From the NCBI GenBank assembly GCA_021738625.1, contig JAIPBS010000014.1, forward strand, positions 1 through 64,000: DNA of 64,000 bases. Reading direction: 5' to 3'. The notes below the pieces were generated by a model. That model was given only the letters and a program-made list of their open reading frames with translations. It did not search any database and had not been told where the DNA came from. Positions 53,695 through 62,699 of the stretch are shown piece after piece. Position 1 is the first letter of the stretch, and the number at the start of each line of letters is the position of its first letter. The translations under genes were made by a program, and so were the position numbers. The DNA is from Bacteroidales bacterium (lineage in GTDB: Bacteria; Bacteroidota; Bacteroidia; Bacteroidales; JAIOZK01).

Positions 53695-54392
53695 ATCTGC
53701 ACTTTTTTATCTTCAATTATTTGTCCGTCTTTAAGTCTGATCACCCTGTCGGATACCGTTGTTGCACTTTCCTGGTCGTGGGTGACCATGATGATACTAA
53801 GGCCCTGCTTATTAAGCCCAGTCAGCAAAGCCATGATCTCTTCCGCCGTCTGACTGTCGAGGTTACCGGTTGGTTCATCGGCCAGCAATAAGACGGGACG
53901 ATTGGCGAGCGCCCTTGCGATGCCGGCTCGCTGGGCTTCCCCACCCGATAATTCGGTGGGTTTGTGATCCATGCGGTTTCCCAGGCCCACATCCGACAAC
54001 AGCTCCATTGCACGTTTTTTTCGTTTCCCGCTGTTCACACCACCGAATGCCAGGGCAAGCATCACGTTTCCAAGTGCTGTCCGATGGTGGATGAGGTTGA
54101 AAGACTGGAAGATCATACCGACGGAAGTTCTCCGATGCAGGGCCATTTCCTTGCGATTGAATGAGCTCATGTCTTTGCCGTTGAATAGGATTCGCCCCGA
54201 ATCCGCCTTGTCCAGTCCGCCAATCAGGTTTAGCAGGGTGGACTTACCCGAACCGGATTTTCCAATCACGCTGGTAAAGCTTCCCTTACCAATGCTGCAA
54301 TCCAGCTCCCTGATGGCAGGAATTTGAATATCGCCCTTTTTATAAATTTTGTTCAGCGATTTGATCTCAATGATATTGGGAGATGATCTCAT
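53691..54392 (-). CDS. ABC transporter ATP-binding protein (LolD/MacB type)
   Basis: 233 residues. Walker A GKSGSGKSTLL (Lys50), Q-loop FQSF, signature LSGGE (148-152), Walker B LLLADE (168-173) and switch His205 are all intact, so the ATPase should be active. The length and the D-loop region PTGNLDS are those of the LolD/FtsE/MacB-N subfamily. It drives the adjoining permease, with a 4-base overlap. Upstream is the dispersed repeat and the divergent M14 gene. Confidence 0.95.
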   Translation of the reverse strand: MRSSPNIIEIKSLNKIYKKGDIQIPAIRELDCSIGKGSFTSVIGKSGSGKSTLLNLIGGLDKADSGRILFNGKDMSSFNRKEMALHRRTSVGMIFQSFNLIHHRTALGNVMLALAFGGVNSGKRKKRAMELLSDVGLGNRMDHKPTELSGGEAQRAGIARALANRPVLLLADEPTGNLDSQTAEEIMALLTGLNKQGLSIIMVTHDQESATTVSDRVIRLKDGQIIEDKKVQI

Positions 54393-54430
54393 GTTTAAGT
54401 AAAATAAAAAAACGAAAGTAAGGAGATTTA

Positions 54431-54522
54431 TACTGAATCTTATTAAAAATGCAAAACATTTTTCTATTAGATTCAGTTATACCGATTGGAGCAGGAGGTC
54501 AATCATTGTTAAACCTGTTCCG
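54431..54522 (+). repeat. Dispersed two-hairpin repeat, copy 2
   Basis: Second copy of the element at 1471-1561, in the same orientation. The hairpin I arms (TGAATCT/AGATTCA with AAAAATG/CATTTTT) and hairpin II arms (GGAGCAGG 54488-54495 and CCTGTTCC 54514-54521) are unchanged. The four substitutions and one indel fall outside the outer arms and hairpin II arms. Again it lies in a divergent gap, 100 bases ahead of a plus-strand gene for an exported protein. Confidence 0.8.
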
Positions 54523-54597
54523 AATCGGTATCATTACATAAATCCCGGAAACTCCTTTACTACATTTGAATCTGTCTGTGGCGGGATAGTTATTCTG

Positions 54598-54605
54598 TAT
54601 CTTTG
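54598..54605 (+). promoter_or_regulatory. Probable -7 box of the M14 peptidase gene
   Basis: TATCTTTG fits TAnnTTTG and lies 17-26 bases ahead of the two candidate ATGs, giving a leader of about 10-19 bases. Confidence 0.45.
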
Positions 54606-54630
54606 CTGCCGGAGATAATTTATGGATCAA

Positions 54631-56388
54631 ATGGAAAAATATTTATGGATCATATGTCTGTTACCTTTATTTGTTCAGGCTCAGGATAAAGCATGGCAAA
54701 CATATTACGAAAAATCTGGCTATATGGCCACCCCCGATTACGAACAAACCATTGTCTTTTGCAAAAAACTGGATTCGGCCAGCCCCATGATGCATTACGC
54801 TACTTTTGGAAAAAGCCCGCAGGGGCATGATCTTCCGCTTATGATCATCGACCGGAACGGGAGTTTTATACCTGAAGAGGTCAGAGAATCCGGCAAAGCC
54901 GTCTTATTTATCGAGGCCGGCATTCATTCCGGTGAGATTGAAGGGAAAGACGCCATGTTTTTGTTGCTGAGAGATATGGTTATCCATGATCAATACCTGG
55001 ATCTGTTGGATCATGTATCCATTGTTTTTATCCCTGTTTTCAATGTTGATGGGCATAAGCGAAGCAGTCCCTACAACCGCATCAACCAGAACGGCCCCGA
55101 GGAAATGGGCTGGCGGACCACTGCTACCAACCTGAACCTCAACCGTGATTTTTTAAAGATAGATGCTCCTGAGATGGCTGCCTGGCATCAATTGTTTCAA
55201 AAATGGCTGCCTGATTTTTTTATTGATATACATACCACCGACGGGGCCGATTATCAATACATGCTCACCTATGTGATGGAGATTCGCGGCAATATGGATG
55301 AAGGCCTCACTCAATGGGCTGAAAAAGAATATATACCCGAAATGATAAAAGGTATGGAAGAAGCGGGTTTCCCTGTTTTCGAATACGTGGCCTTCCGTCG
55401 CTGGTTCGATCCACGTAGCGGCCTGCGCACCGATGTTGCCCCGCCCCGCCTTTCGCAGGGCTATATGGCATTGCAAAACAGGCCCGGGCTGCTGGTGGAA
55501 ACCCATATGCTGAAACCATACAAAGACAGGGTTTCATCCACCCTTGAACTGATCAAAACCACCCTGGAGTTCATAAATGAGGATTATGAAAAACTTCTGG
55601 AACTGAACCGCCTGGCCGATCAGCGAAGCGCCAACCTGGCCGGGAAGAAGCTGCCTGTGAAATTCACCCGCTCGGAAGAAGACAGCGTGATGGTGGATTT
55701 CCTGGGTGTGGAATACGACATCAAAAAGAGCGAGCTCACCGGAGGCGATTGGTTCATCTATCATTCCGACCGGCCGGCAACCTATACCCTGCCCTTCTTT
55801 AACAAAGTCGAAGCTGAAACGGAGATTAAACTGCCTTATGCCTATATCGTTCCGGTTCAATGGAAAGAAGTGATCGACCGCCTGAAACTGCATGGAGTTG
55901 AAATGGATACGCTGCCGGAGGAAGAATTCATCACCGTGGAAACATACAAGTTCAAAAACCCCCAGTGGCGTAATTTTCCTTATGAAGGTCGCCACGTTAT
56001 GAGCAATATCGATTATGATGAGGTGACCAAAGAAATGATATTCCCGGCCGGTTCGGTGGTCGTGCCGGTGAACCAGCGGGCAGCACGCGTGGTCGCCCAT
56101 GCCCTGGAGCCCAAAGCGGAAGATTCCTTTGTTTACTGGGGCTTTTTCGACCCCGTATTCGAACGCAAGGAATATTTTGAAACTTATGTGATGGAGCCTT
56201 TGGCCACGGAAATGATAAAGGAAAACCCCGAGCTTGAAAAAGAATTCAAAGCATATATGGAACAACATCCCGGGCTGAAAGACAACCAATGGGGCCAGCT
56301 TTGGTGGTTCTACGAACGCTCACCATATTATGATAAGATGAAGGATATTTATCCGGTCGGAAGGATTATACAGCCGTTGGATTATTGA
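54631..56388 (+). CDS. Exported M14-family zinc carboxypeptidase
   Basis: 585 residues from ATG 54631, which begins the signal peptide (YLWIICLLPLFVQAQ); ATG 54622 is an alternative adding three residues. Counting from 54622: zinc ligands are His102 and Glu105 (GIHSGEIEG) and His204 (DIHTTDG). Asn174-Arg175 (LNLNRD) fits the carboxylate site and Glu293 (LLVETHM) the general base. The C-terminal ~270 residues (about 320-588) are a beta-rich extension without T9SS signature. Predicted to be a periplasmic carboxypeptidase or peptidyl amidase-like enzyme. It has no close relation to the T9SS M14 protein at 21.9-24.9 kb beyond the catalytic fold. Confidence 0.9.
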   Translation: MEKYLWIICLLPLFVQAQDKAWQTYYEKSGYMATPDYEQTIVFCKKLDSASPMMHYATFGKSPQGHDLPLMIIDRNGSFIPEEVRESGKAVLFIEAGIHSGEIEGKDAMFLLLRDMVIHDQYLDLLDHVSIVFIPVFNVDGHKRSSPYNRINQNGPEEMGWRTTATNLNLNRDFLKIDAPEMAAWHQLFQKWLPDFFIDIHTTDGADYQYMLTYVMEIRGNMDEGLTQWAEKEYIPEMIKGMEEAGFPVFEYVAFRRWFDPRSGLRTDVAPPRLSQGYMALQNRPGLLVETHMLKPYKDRVSSTLELIKTTLEFINEDYEKLLELNRLADQRSANLAGKKLPVKFTRSEEDSVMVDFLGVEYDIKKSELTGGDWFIYHSDRPATYTLPFFNKVEAETEIKLPYAYIVPVQWKEVIDRLKLHGVEMDTLPEEEFITVETYKFKNPQWRNFPYEGRHVMSNIDYDEVTKEMIFPAGSVVVPVNQRAARVVAHALEPKAEDSFVYWGFFDPVFERKEYFETYVMEPLATEMIKENPELEKEFKAYMEQHPGLKDNQWGQLWWFYERSPYYDKMKDIYPVGRIIQPLDY

Positions 56389-56418
56389 TGCGATTTTGTT
56401 GGTAGTTGACAGGACGTG

Positions 56419-56594
56419 CTACAAAATTTTTCCGGCCATTAAAAATTCGTCAAATTCATAACGATGGCCCTCTTTCAGGTACTTTACAGTGATTTCGACT
56501 TTTCAGGCTCATGATTTTTGATGAACACTGGAATGCGACAATCACAAGCTGTCAGAGAAAATAAAAAGATCAGTATGTATAAAGTTGTCTTCAT
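56419..56594 (-). pseudogene. Frameshifted small lipoprotein gene
   Basis: The ATG at 56594 opens a lipoprotein signal (LYILIFLFSLTAC, lipobox LTAC) and reads 36 codons to TAA at 56484-56486. After the run GAAAAG the other frame continues protein-like (VEITVKYLKEGHRYEFDEF) to TAG at 56419-56421. The full span is 176 bases, one short of 59 codons, so a single lost A would explain it: a 58-residue lipoprotein broken by one base. A sequencing error in a homopolymer is the alternative, as is phase variation. A TATATTTG -7 box lies at 56609-56616. Elsewhere the 485-bp gap 56389-56873 holds nothing I recognise. Confidence 0.6.
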
Positions 56595-56873
56595 TTGCTT
56601 TGTCTCAACAAATATACATGATCCCGGTCAATTGCGGTTATAGGTGAGAGGAAGGAGGGATAGCGGCTAAAGCTGCTGATTAATAATTTTTTTTCATCTC
56701 TACCCCCCGGATGAATCCAAGGGCTAATCTCATGAATCTAATTTCAATCAATTACCATATTTACAATAAATTACAATGAATTTTTGATAGCTTAATCCCT
56801 GCATTTAAATAAACATACATGAGGGGTCACGAATTGCACTGCTGCACTACCCAACTTCTCATTACCAACTTCC

Positions 56874-58295
56874 CTAATACCTGTAATGCTCCGATTTAAA
56901 CGGGCCCTTCTTCGAAATTCCAAGATAGGCAGCCTGCTCCTGGCTCAATTCTGTGAGCTTTACGCCGATCTGCGCCAAATGCAAACGAGCCACTTCTTCG
57001 TCCAGGTGCTTGGGCAAACGGTACACATCCACATCATACCTGTTCTTCCACAGCTCTATTTGAGCAAGGGTTTGATTGGTGAAGGAGTTGCTCATCACAA
57101 ATGAGGGATGGCCGGTGGCGCAACCCAGGTTCACCAGGCGTCCTTCTGCCAGCAGGTAAATGGAATGGCCGTCAGGGAAGGTGTATTTGTCGACCTGCGG
57201 TTTGATATTGGTCTTTTTCACCCCTTCCATGGCTTCCATTTTCTCCACCTGGATTTCATTATCAAAATGGCCGATATTACAAACGATAGCCTGGTCTTTC
57301 ATTTTCGACATATGCCCAGCGTTGATCACGTCTTTGTTTCCGGTGGCTGTAACAAAGATATTCCCATCTTCCAGGGCGTCTTCAACGGTGGTCACCTCAA
57401 ATCCTTCCATGGCTGCCTGCAGGGCGCAGATGGGATCGATCTCGGTCACTTTCACCCGGGCACCATATGAACGCATGGATTTGGCTGAACCCTTTCCAAC
57501 ATCTCCGTATCCGCACACCACAACCACTTTCCCGGCAAGCATCACATCTGTGGCACGCTTAATGCCGTCGGCCAGTGATTCGCGGCATCCATACAAGTTA
57601 TCGAATTTGGATTTGGTTACCGAATCGTTTACGTTGATGGCAGGAGCCAACAACTTCCCGGCTTCCTTCATCTGGTAAAGCCTGTGCACGCCTGTGGTTG
57701 TTTCTTCGGATATGCCCACAAGATCCTTTGCTGTTCTCTGCCATTTTTCCTTATCTTCCACATAAATTTTCTTGAGCATTCGCAGCAAGGCTTTTTCATC
57801 GGAACTCTCGCCTTCATGCTCAAGCAGGGAAGGATCGTTTTCCAAATCATGCCCCGTATGGATCATCAGGGTGGCATCGCCACCGTCATCCACGATCATA
57901 TTGGGACCTCTTCCACCAGGAAAGGATAAAGCCTGGTAGGTGCACCACCAGTACTCGTCCAGGGTTTCGCCCTTCCAGGCAAAAACCGGAACACCCGCTT
58001 TGGCCATGGCCGCGGCAGCATGGTCCTGCGTGGAAAAGATATTGCAACTTGCCCAGCGAACATCTGCTCCGAGGGCTTTAAGGGTTTCTATCAATACTGC
58101 TGTCTGCACGGTCATGTGCAGGGAACCCGTGATGCGGGCACCTTTCAAAGGCTGTTCTTTGTTGAATTTTTCCCTGAGTGACATCAGCCCGGGCATTTCT
58201 TTTTCGGCTATCTCAATCTCTTTGCGGCCGTATTCCGCAAGATTTATATCGGCTATTTTATAATCCAGTACTTGATCTACAGTCAGATTTTCCAT
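56874..58295 (-). CDS. ahcY: Adenosylhomocysteinase
   Basis: 473 residues from ATG 58295; an earlier in-frame ATG lies upstream of the predicted promoter and is rejected. NAD-dependent cytoplasmic enzyme splitting S-adenosylhomocysteine into adenosine and homocysteine, relieving methyltransferase inhibition. The family signatures are [29 protein letters not shown] and the NAD site [18 protein letters not shown], and the protein ends in KSEHYRY as family members do. The length is that of bacterial forms with the short insertion. Divergent from the phosphopantetheinyl transferase gene with two back-to-back promoters. Confidence 0.97.
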   Translation of the reverse strand: MENLTVDQVLDYKIADINLAEYGRKEIEIAEKEMPGLMSLREKFNKEQPLKGARITGSLHMTVQTAVLIETLKALGADVRWASCNIFSTQDHAAAAMAKAGVPVFAWKGETLDEYWWCTYQALSFPGGRGPNMIVDDGGDATLMIHTGHDLENDPSLLEHEGESSDEKALLRMLKKIYVEDKEKWQRTAKDLVGISEETTTGVHRLYQMKEAGKLLAPAINVNDSVTKSKFDNLYGCRESLADGIKRATDVMLAGKVVVVCGYGDVGKGSAKSMRSYGARVKVTEIDPICALQAAMEGFEVTTVEDALEDGNIFVTATGNKDVINAGHMSKMKDQAIVCNIGHFDNEIQVEKMEAMEGVKKTNIKPQVDKYTFPDGHSIYLLAEGRLVNLGCATGHPSFVMSNSFTNQTLAQIELWKNRYDVDVYRLPKHLDEEVARLHLAQIGVKLTELSQEQAAYLGISKKGPFKSEHYRY

Positions 58296-58327
58296 TTTCT
58301 TTGAAGAGTTGATTTTTAATTGGGTTG

Positions 58328-58358
58328 CAAAGTTACGATAAATGCTGACAATCTCCAA
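58328..58358 (-). promoter_or_regulatory. Promoter of ahcY
   Basis: On the minus strand, -33 TTG (58356-58358) and -7 TAACTTTG (58328-58335) are 20 bases apart. Transcription would start near 58321, about 26 bases before the ATG at 58295. Confidence 0.6.
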
Positions 58359-58417
58359 CAAACATACTTCTGAAGGCGTTTGCCTGATTGTAGGTTCTCA
58401 AATTCATAGCTCTTGCT

Positions 58418-58425
58418 TAACTTTG
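58418..58425 (+). promoter_or_regulatory. Probable -7 box of the PPTase-GGGPS-DPP operon
   Basis: TAACTTTG fits TAnnTTTG, about 25 bases ahead of the PPTase ATG. It is back to back with the ahcY promoter in the 155-bp divergent gap. Confidence 0.5.
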
Positions 58426-58450
58426 CCATATAAAAATAATAAACAACTTT

Positions 58451-59101
58451 ATGCCTGTTTCGTTTACATTTCATCCGAATAAAAAAACCAGCCTGGGTGT
58501 TTGGAAGATTGATGAAGCGGTTGAGCAGCTCCAAAGCCTTATCCGTTTAAGCGAGGAAGAAAAAATGGTTTATAACTCTTTCCTAAACGAAAACAGGAGA
58601 AAACATTGGCTGGCTTACCGGGCATTGCTCTCCGATATGCTCGGGCATAAATTTCTGAACATCCAATACGATGTTAACGGAAAACCATACATAAGCAATT
58701 CAAGGAATCACATTTCTGTTTCACATGCCGGCGATTATGCCGCCGCGATCTATAATCCGGTACATCCGGTTGGTATCGATATAGAAAAGATCAGTCCGCG
58801 CATTGAAAAGATCACCTGTAAATTTCTGAATGAAGAGGAATTATCCTGTCTGCAGGGCGGTTATGAACTGTCACAGCTATATCTGTATTGGGGGGCCAAG
58901 GAAGCGCTATACAAATTGTATGGCAAAAGAAATCTCGATTTCAGAAAAAACATACAGATCGAAGCTTTTCAACCAGAAACCGAAGGCGCTTTCAACGGAT
59001 CGCTCAAATTGTCGGATACCACAAAAAAATACCGTTTCCATTACAAGCTGTTTTCAAACTATTGTCTTGTATATGTTTTCGGTCAATTGAAAAATACCTA
59101 A
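58451..59101 (+). CDS. 4'-phosphopantetheinyl transferase (Sfp/AcpT type)
   Basis: 216 residues. Moves the phosphopantetheine arm of CoA onto carrier proteins such as ACP. Conserved parts are ISVSHAGDYAA, VGIDIEKI (Mg-binding Asp and Glu) and WGAKEALYKLYGK (the W-x-x-KEA-x-x-K signature), so the enzyme appears intact. The fold is the two-domain Sfp type rather than the small AcpS. The target could be fatty-acid ACP or a secondary-metabolite carrier; none is encoded nearby. GGGP synthase follows after 34 bases, suggesting a lipid link. Confidence 0.92.
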   Translation: MPVSFTFHPNKKTSLGVWKIDEAVEQLQSLIRLSEEEKMVYNSFLNENRRKHWLAYRALLSDMLGHKFLNIQYDVNGKPYISNSRNHISVSHAGDYAAAIYNPVHPVGIDIEKISPRIEKITCKFLNEEELSCLQGGYELSQLYLYWGAKEALYKLYGKRNLDFRKNIQIEAFQPETEGAFNGSLKLSDTTKKYRFHYKLFSNYCLVYVFGQLKNT

Positions 59102-59135
59102 TTTTATCCCTTTATTTCCTCAAAGAACAATCTGC

Positions 59136-59873
59136 ATGAGTATCTATTCAAGAATCGTTGAGAAAAAAGCGGCTGGCAAAAAGCAGTTTGCCGTGCTGGT
59201 TGACCCAGATAAACCGGATGATAAATCCATTGAGAAGGTGGCCCGGCTCGGTGAAAAATCCGGAGTGGATTATTTTTTTGTGGGCGGCAGCCTGCTGACC
59301 ACCGACAGCCTTGACCATTGCATCAAGATCCTGAAAGCAAACAGCAATATACCTGTTGTTTTGTTTCCGGGCAACACCTTGCAGATGTCAGGCAAAGCAG
59401 ACGCCTTTCTTTATTTGTCGCTCATCTCGGGCAGGAATGCAGAAATGCTCATCGGCCGGCACGTGATTTCAGCCCCTTACCTGAAATTGAGCAGCCTGGA
59501 AGTGATCTCGACCGGTTATATGCTGATCGACAGCGGCAAGCCTACCACGGTTTCCTACATGAGCAATTCATCACCCATCCCAGCCGATAAGGTGGACATT
59601 GCCGCCTGCACAGCCATGGCCGGTGAAATGTTGGGTATGAAGCTCATTTACATGGATGCCGGCAGCGGTGCAAAAAATCCGGTTTCGGCTGAAATGATCA
59701 ATATGGTGCGGCTACATATTGAAATCCCCCTGATCATCGGAGGCGGGATCAAAAGCGCCGAAAAAGCCATCGGCAATGCAAAATCAGGGGCCGACCTGAT
59801 CGTGGTGGGAAACAGCATCGAATCCGATCCGCAACTTATACCCGAAATATCCGAAGCACTGCATGCACTTTAA
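59136..59873 (+). CDS. Geranylgeranylglyceryl/heptaprenylglyceryl phosphate synthase (GGGPS/PcrB family)
   Basis: 245 residues, TIM barrel. Joins a prenyl diphosphate to sn-glycerol-1-phosphate through an ether bond. Motifs are FAVLVDPDKP, YFFVGGSLLT, PVVLFPGNTLQMS, STGYMLIDSG, YMDAGSGAKNPVS, PLIIGGGIKSAEKA and GADLIVVGNSIESD. Archaeal enzymes of this family make membrane lipid; Bacteroidota carry a group II enzyme whose lipid product in the cell is poorly defined. Same operon as the phosphopantetheinyl transferase (34 bases upstream); dipeptidyl peptidase IV starts 57 bases downstream. Confidence 0.93.
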   Translation: MSIYSRIVEKKAAGKKQFAVLVDPDKPDDKSIEKVARLGEKSGVDYFFVGGSLLTTDSLDHCIKILKANSNIPVVLFPGNTLQMSGKADAFLYLSLISGRNAEMLIGRHVISAPYLKLSSLEVISTGYMLIDSGKPTTVSYMSNSSPIPADKVDIAACTAMAGEMLGMKLIYMDAGSGAKNPVSAEMINMVRLHIEIPLIIGGGIKSAEKAIGNAKSGADLIVVGNSIESDPQLIPEISEALHAL

Positions 59874-59930
59874 ATCTTGCAGAAAGCAAACAATTAAAAA
59901 TTTTATCGAAACGAATAAATGCTAATTACT

Positions 59931-62069
59931 ATGAAAAAAGGGATGATCTTTTGTTTTTTAATTGCTTTTACAAGCTACACAACCCTCGCACAGGAAAAGG
60001 AACTGACCCTGAAGGATGCAGTTTACATGAACCCGGAGATATTCCCCGAACGCCTGTCGCAACTGCAATGGAAGGGCAATACTGAACATTTTACCTGGGT
60101 GGATGAAAATGTTGTGATACAGGGCAATGTTAGGAATAATGAACAAACCGAATTGCTTCAACTGGAAAAGCTGAACAAAACCTTTACCGAATTGACAGGA
60201 GATACCCTCAAGAGGTTTCCCGGAATGGAATGGGTGGACGACCATTCCTTTATGTTTGAAAACAACAACAAAGTATTCCTGTATTCCCTGGAAGACAATC
60301 AAATGAAGGAAACGAACAGCTATACCGAAAAAGCAGAAAATGCCGAAACCGAAAAAAACAATTTTGCCGTCGCTTACACCGTAGAAAACAATCTTTTCAT
60401 TTCAGTTGAAGGAAAAGAAACACAGATCACCCATGATGAAGACAAAAACATCGTGAACGGCCAGGCCGTGCACCGCAGAGAGTTCGGCATACGGAACGGA
60501 ACATTCTGGTCGCCGGATGGGAACTACCTGGCCTTCTATAAAAAGGATGAATCCATGGTAACTGAATATCCTTTGGTGGACATTACCACCCGCATCGCAA
60601 CCCTTTCTCCCACAAAGTATCCTATGGCCGGGGAAACCAGCCATAAGGTGACCATCGGGGTTTATGGGCTAAAAACAGGCAACACCATTTTTTTGAATAC
60701 CGAAGGGCCGGCCGATCAATATCTTACCAACATCAGCTGGGGTCCCGACGAAAAAAACATTTATGTGGCCGTGCTGAACCGCGACCAAAATCATTTAAAA
60801 CTCAATCAATACGATGTTGAAACCGGGGCATTCAATAAAACCCTTTTCGAAGAAAAAAGCGATCAATACGTTGAACCTGAACATGGCATGTATTTCATGA
60901 ACGAGCATCCCGACCGCTTTGTATGGTTCAGCGAACGCGACGGCTTCCAGCATCTTTACCTTTACAATACGGAGGGCGAGTTGCTCAGCCAGCTGACCAG
61001 CGGGCAATGGGTGGTGACCTCCTTTTTGGGTTTCGATCCCCGGGATGATTATGCCTTTTTCGAAGGCAACCGCGAAAATCCCATCAACCGGGATGTGTAT
61101 GCCGTTAAAATCAAAAACGGCGATATCAGCAGGCTTAGCACGGAAAATGGCACAAACAACGCACTTTTCAGCCAAAATAAAAAATACTTTATCAATGTGT
61201 TCAGCGATACCCTGATCGCCAGAAAGTATGAACTTTTCAACAACAAAGGGAAAAAGCAATACATCCTGCTCGAAGATAAAAACCCCATGGAGGAATATGA
61301 ACTCGGCGAAATGGATATTTTCACCCTTGAAAATGAAGATGAGATCGATCTGTTTTGCCGGCTTATCAAACCGGTTGATTTTGATCCTTCCAAAAAGTAC
61401 CCGGCCATCGTCTATGTGTACGGAGGGCCGCACTCTCAATTGGTAACCAATAGCTGGCTGGGTGGCGGACAGCTGTTTATGTATTACCTCGCCCGGCAAG
61501 GATATGTAGTATTCACCCTCGACAACAGGGGTACGGCCAACCGCGGCTTCGAATTTGAAAGTGCTATTTTCAGAAAGCTGGGCCAATTGGAAGTGGAAGA
61601 CCAGATGGTTGGGGTGAATTATCTGAAAAGGCTTCCTTATGTGGATTCGAATAAAATTGGTGTAGATGGCTGGAGTTATGGCGGCTTCATGACCATCACC
61701 ATGCTGCTGAAACACCCGGAAGACTTTAAGGTCGGCGTGGCCGGCGGTCCGGTGATCGACTGGAAATACTACGAGGTCATGTACGGCGAACGCTATATGG
61801 ACACGCCCCAGAGCAATCCGGAAGGATATGAAGCAGCCAATCTGCTGAACTATGTTGAAAACCTGAAAGCCAAACTACTTGTCCTGCACGGTACCAGCGA
61901 CCCCACGGTCGTCTGGCAAAACAGCCTTGCATTCCTGCAAAAATGCGTTGAAAAAGGCGTGCAGGTGGATTATTTTGTTTATCCTGGCCACCCACATAAC
62001 GTTCGTGGGAAAGACCGCATGCATATGTACCAGAAGATCACGAATTATTTTAATGATTACCTGAGATAA
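59931..62069 (+). CDS. Dipeptidyl peptidase IV (S9B)
   Basis: 712 residues from ATG 59931, which begins the signal peptide (MIFCFLIAFTSYTTLAQ); an in-frame ATG four codons earlier is less likely. It removes X-Pro/X-Ala dipeptides from peptide N-termini in the periplasm. The N-terminal beta-propeller has the S9B motif VHRREFGIRNGTFWSPDG. The alpha/beta-hydrolase triad is Ser582 (GWSYGG), Asp657 (GTSDPTV) and His689 (PGHPHN); the spacings, 75 and 32, are close to those of human DPP4 (78 and 32). It follows GGGPS by 57 bases and is ended by a strong terminator. Confidence 0.95.
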   Translation: MKKGMIFCFLIAFTSYTTLAQEKELTLKDAVYMNPEIFPERLSQLQWKGNTEHFTWVDENVVIQGNVRNNEQTELLQLEKLNKTFTELTGDTLKRFPGMEWVDDHSFMFENNNKVFLYSLEDNQMKETNSYTEKAENAETEKNNFAVAYTVENNLFISVEGKETQITHDEDKNIVNGQAVHRREFGIRNGTFWSPDGNYLAFYKKDESMVTEYPLVDITTRIATLSPTKYPMAGETSHKVTIGVYGLKTGNTIFLNTEGPADQYLTNISWGPDEKNIYVAVLNRDQNHLKLNQYDVETGAFNKTLFEEKSDQYVEPEHGMYFMNEHPDRFVWFSERDGFQHLYLYNTEGELLSQLTSGQWVVTSFLGFDPRDDYAFFEGNRENPINRDVYAVKIKNGDISRLSTENGTNNALFSQNKKYFINVFSDTLIARKYELFNNKGKKQYILLEDKNPMEEYELGEMDIFTLENEDEIDLFCRLIKPVDFDPSKKYPAIVYVYGGPHSQLVTNSWLGGGQLFMYYLARQGYVVFTLDNRGTANRGFEFESAIFRKLGQLEVEDQMVGVNYLKRLPYVDSNKIGVDGWSYGGFMTITMLLKHPEDFKVGVAGGPVIDWKYYEVMYGERYMDTPQSNPEGYEAANLLNYVENLKAKLLVLHGTSDPTVVWQNSLAFLQKCVEKGVQVDYFVYPGHPHNVRGKDRMHMYQKITNYFNDYLR

Positions 62070-62113
62070 TTTCCCAGTTTGGGATAGGCGTCCTGATACC
62101 GGAAGGTTTTATT

Positions 62114-62162
62114 GCGGCTTGCATTCACATATATGTCTGATTGCAAGCCGCTTTCGTTTTTG
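62114..62162 (+). terminator. Rho-independent terminator after dipeptidyl peptidase IV
   Basis: Perfect ten-base arms GCGGCTTGCA (62114-62123) and TGCAAGCCGC (62142-62151) with an 18-base loop, then TTTCGTTTTT. It lies 45 bases after the stop codon. It also argues against any coding start for the next gene before 62163. Confidence 0.85.
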
Positions 62163-62207
62163 GCAAAGCCATTGAATGTAGTTAAGCTGAACCCAAAAAC
62201 AGTAAGC

Positions 62208-62636
62208 ATGGAAGCAATAGCTCAACAACATAATCCGGCCCTCACGCCAACGCCCGGGGAGATTAACTGGAGCAATAAAACAATTCTGATCGCCGATGAT
62301 GTTAAGATCAACTATATCCTGCTAAAAGCTCTGCTCGGCAAAACAAAAGCAAAGATATTATGGGCGGAAGATGGTGAGAAAGCCATTGAATACTGCAAAT
62401 CCCAAAACAACATCGACCTGGTGCTTATGGATTACAACATGCCAAAGATGGATGGATGCGAAGCCACACGCATAATCAAGGAATTCAGAAGCGATTTGCC
62501 GGTGATCTCACAAACTACATGCGCCCTGGGCACCCATGAGTTTGATGCAATGACAACCACCTGCGATGATTACATTTTGAAACCGATTGACAAAACCAAA
62601 CTGATCCATACCATATCAAAGCATTTGAAGAAATAG
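62208..62636 (+). CDS. Stand-alone response-regulator receiver domain
   Basis: 142 residues from ATG 62208; the longer in-frame reading starts inside the upstream terminator and is rejected. A CheY-like domain with ILIADDVKIN (Asp30-Asp31 acidic pocket), phospho-acceptor Asp75 (LVLMDYNMPKMDG), a QTTC switch-threonine region and Lys125 (ILKPID). There is no output domain, so it works as a shuttle phosphodonor or docks onto another protein. No histidine kinase gene is nearby. Residues 1-24 are a non-conserved tail. Confidence 0.9.
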   Translation: MEAIAQQHNPALTPTPGEINWSNKTILIADDVKINYILLKALLGKTKAKILWAEDGEKAIEYCKSQNNIDLVLMDYNMPKMDGCEATRIIKEFRSDLPVISQTTCALGTHEFDAMTTTCDDYILKPIDKTKLIHTISKHLKK

Positions 62637-62699
62637 TCATTTTTTGGGTTCTGTTTTTTTTATTGTGTTAGTTATTGTTTTCTGCACAATGTAGTTACG

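Noticed and set aside
60795-61715. A 306-codon antisense open frame inside dipeptidyl peptidase IV
   Set aside because: It is antisense to a full S9B enzyme with an intact triad, has no recognisable motifs and no promoter; it is a shadow frame.
62112-62207. An N-terminal extension of the receiver-domain protein
   Set aside because: These codons would be translated from the terminator hairpin of the preceding gene; ATG 62208 is the better start.
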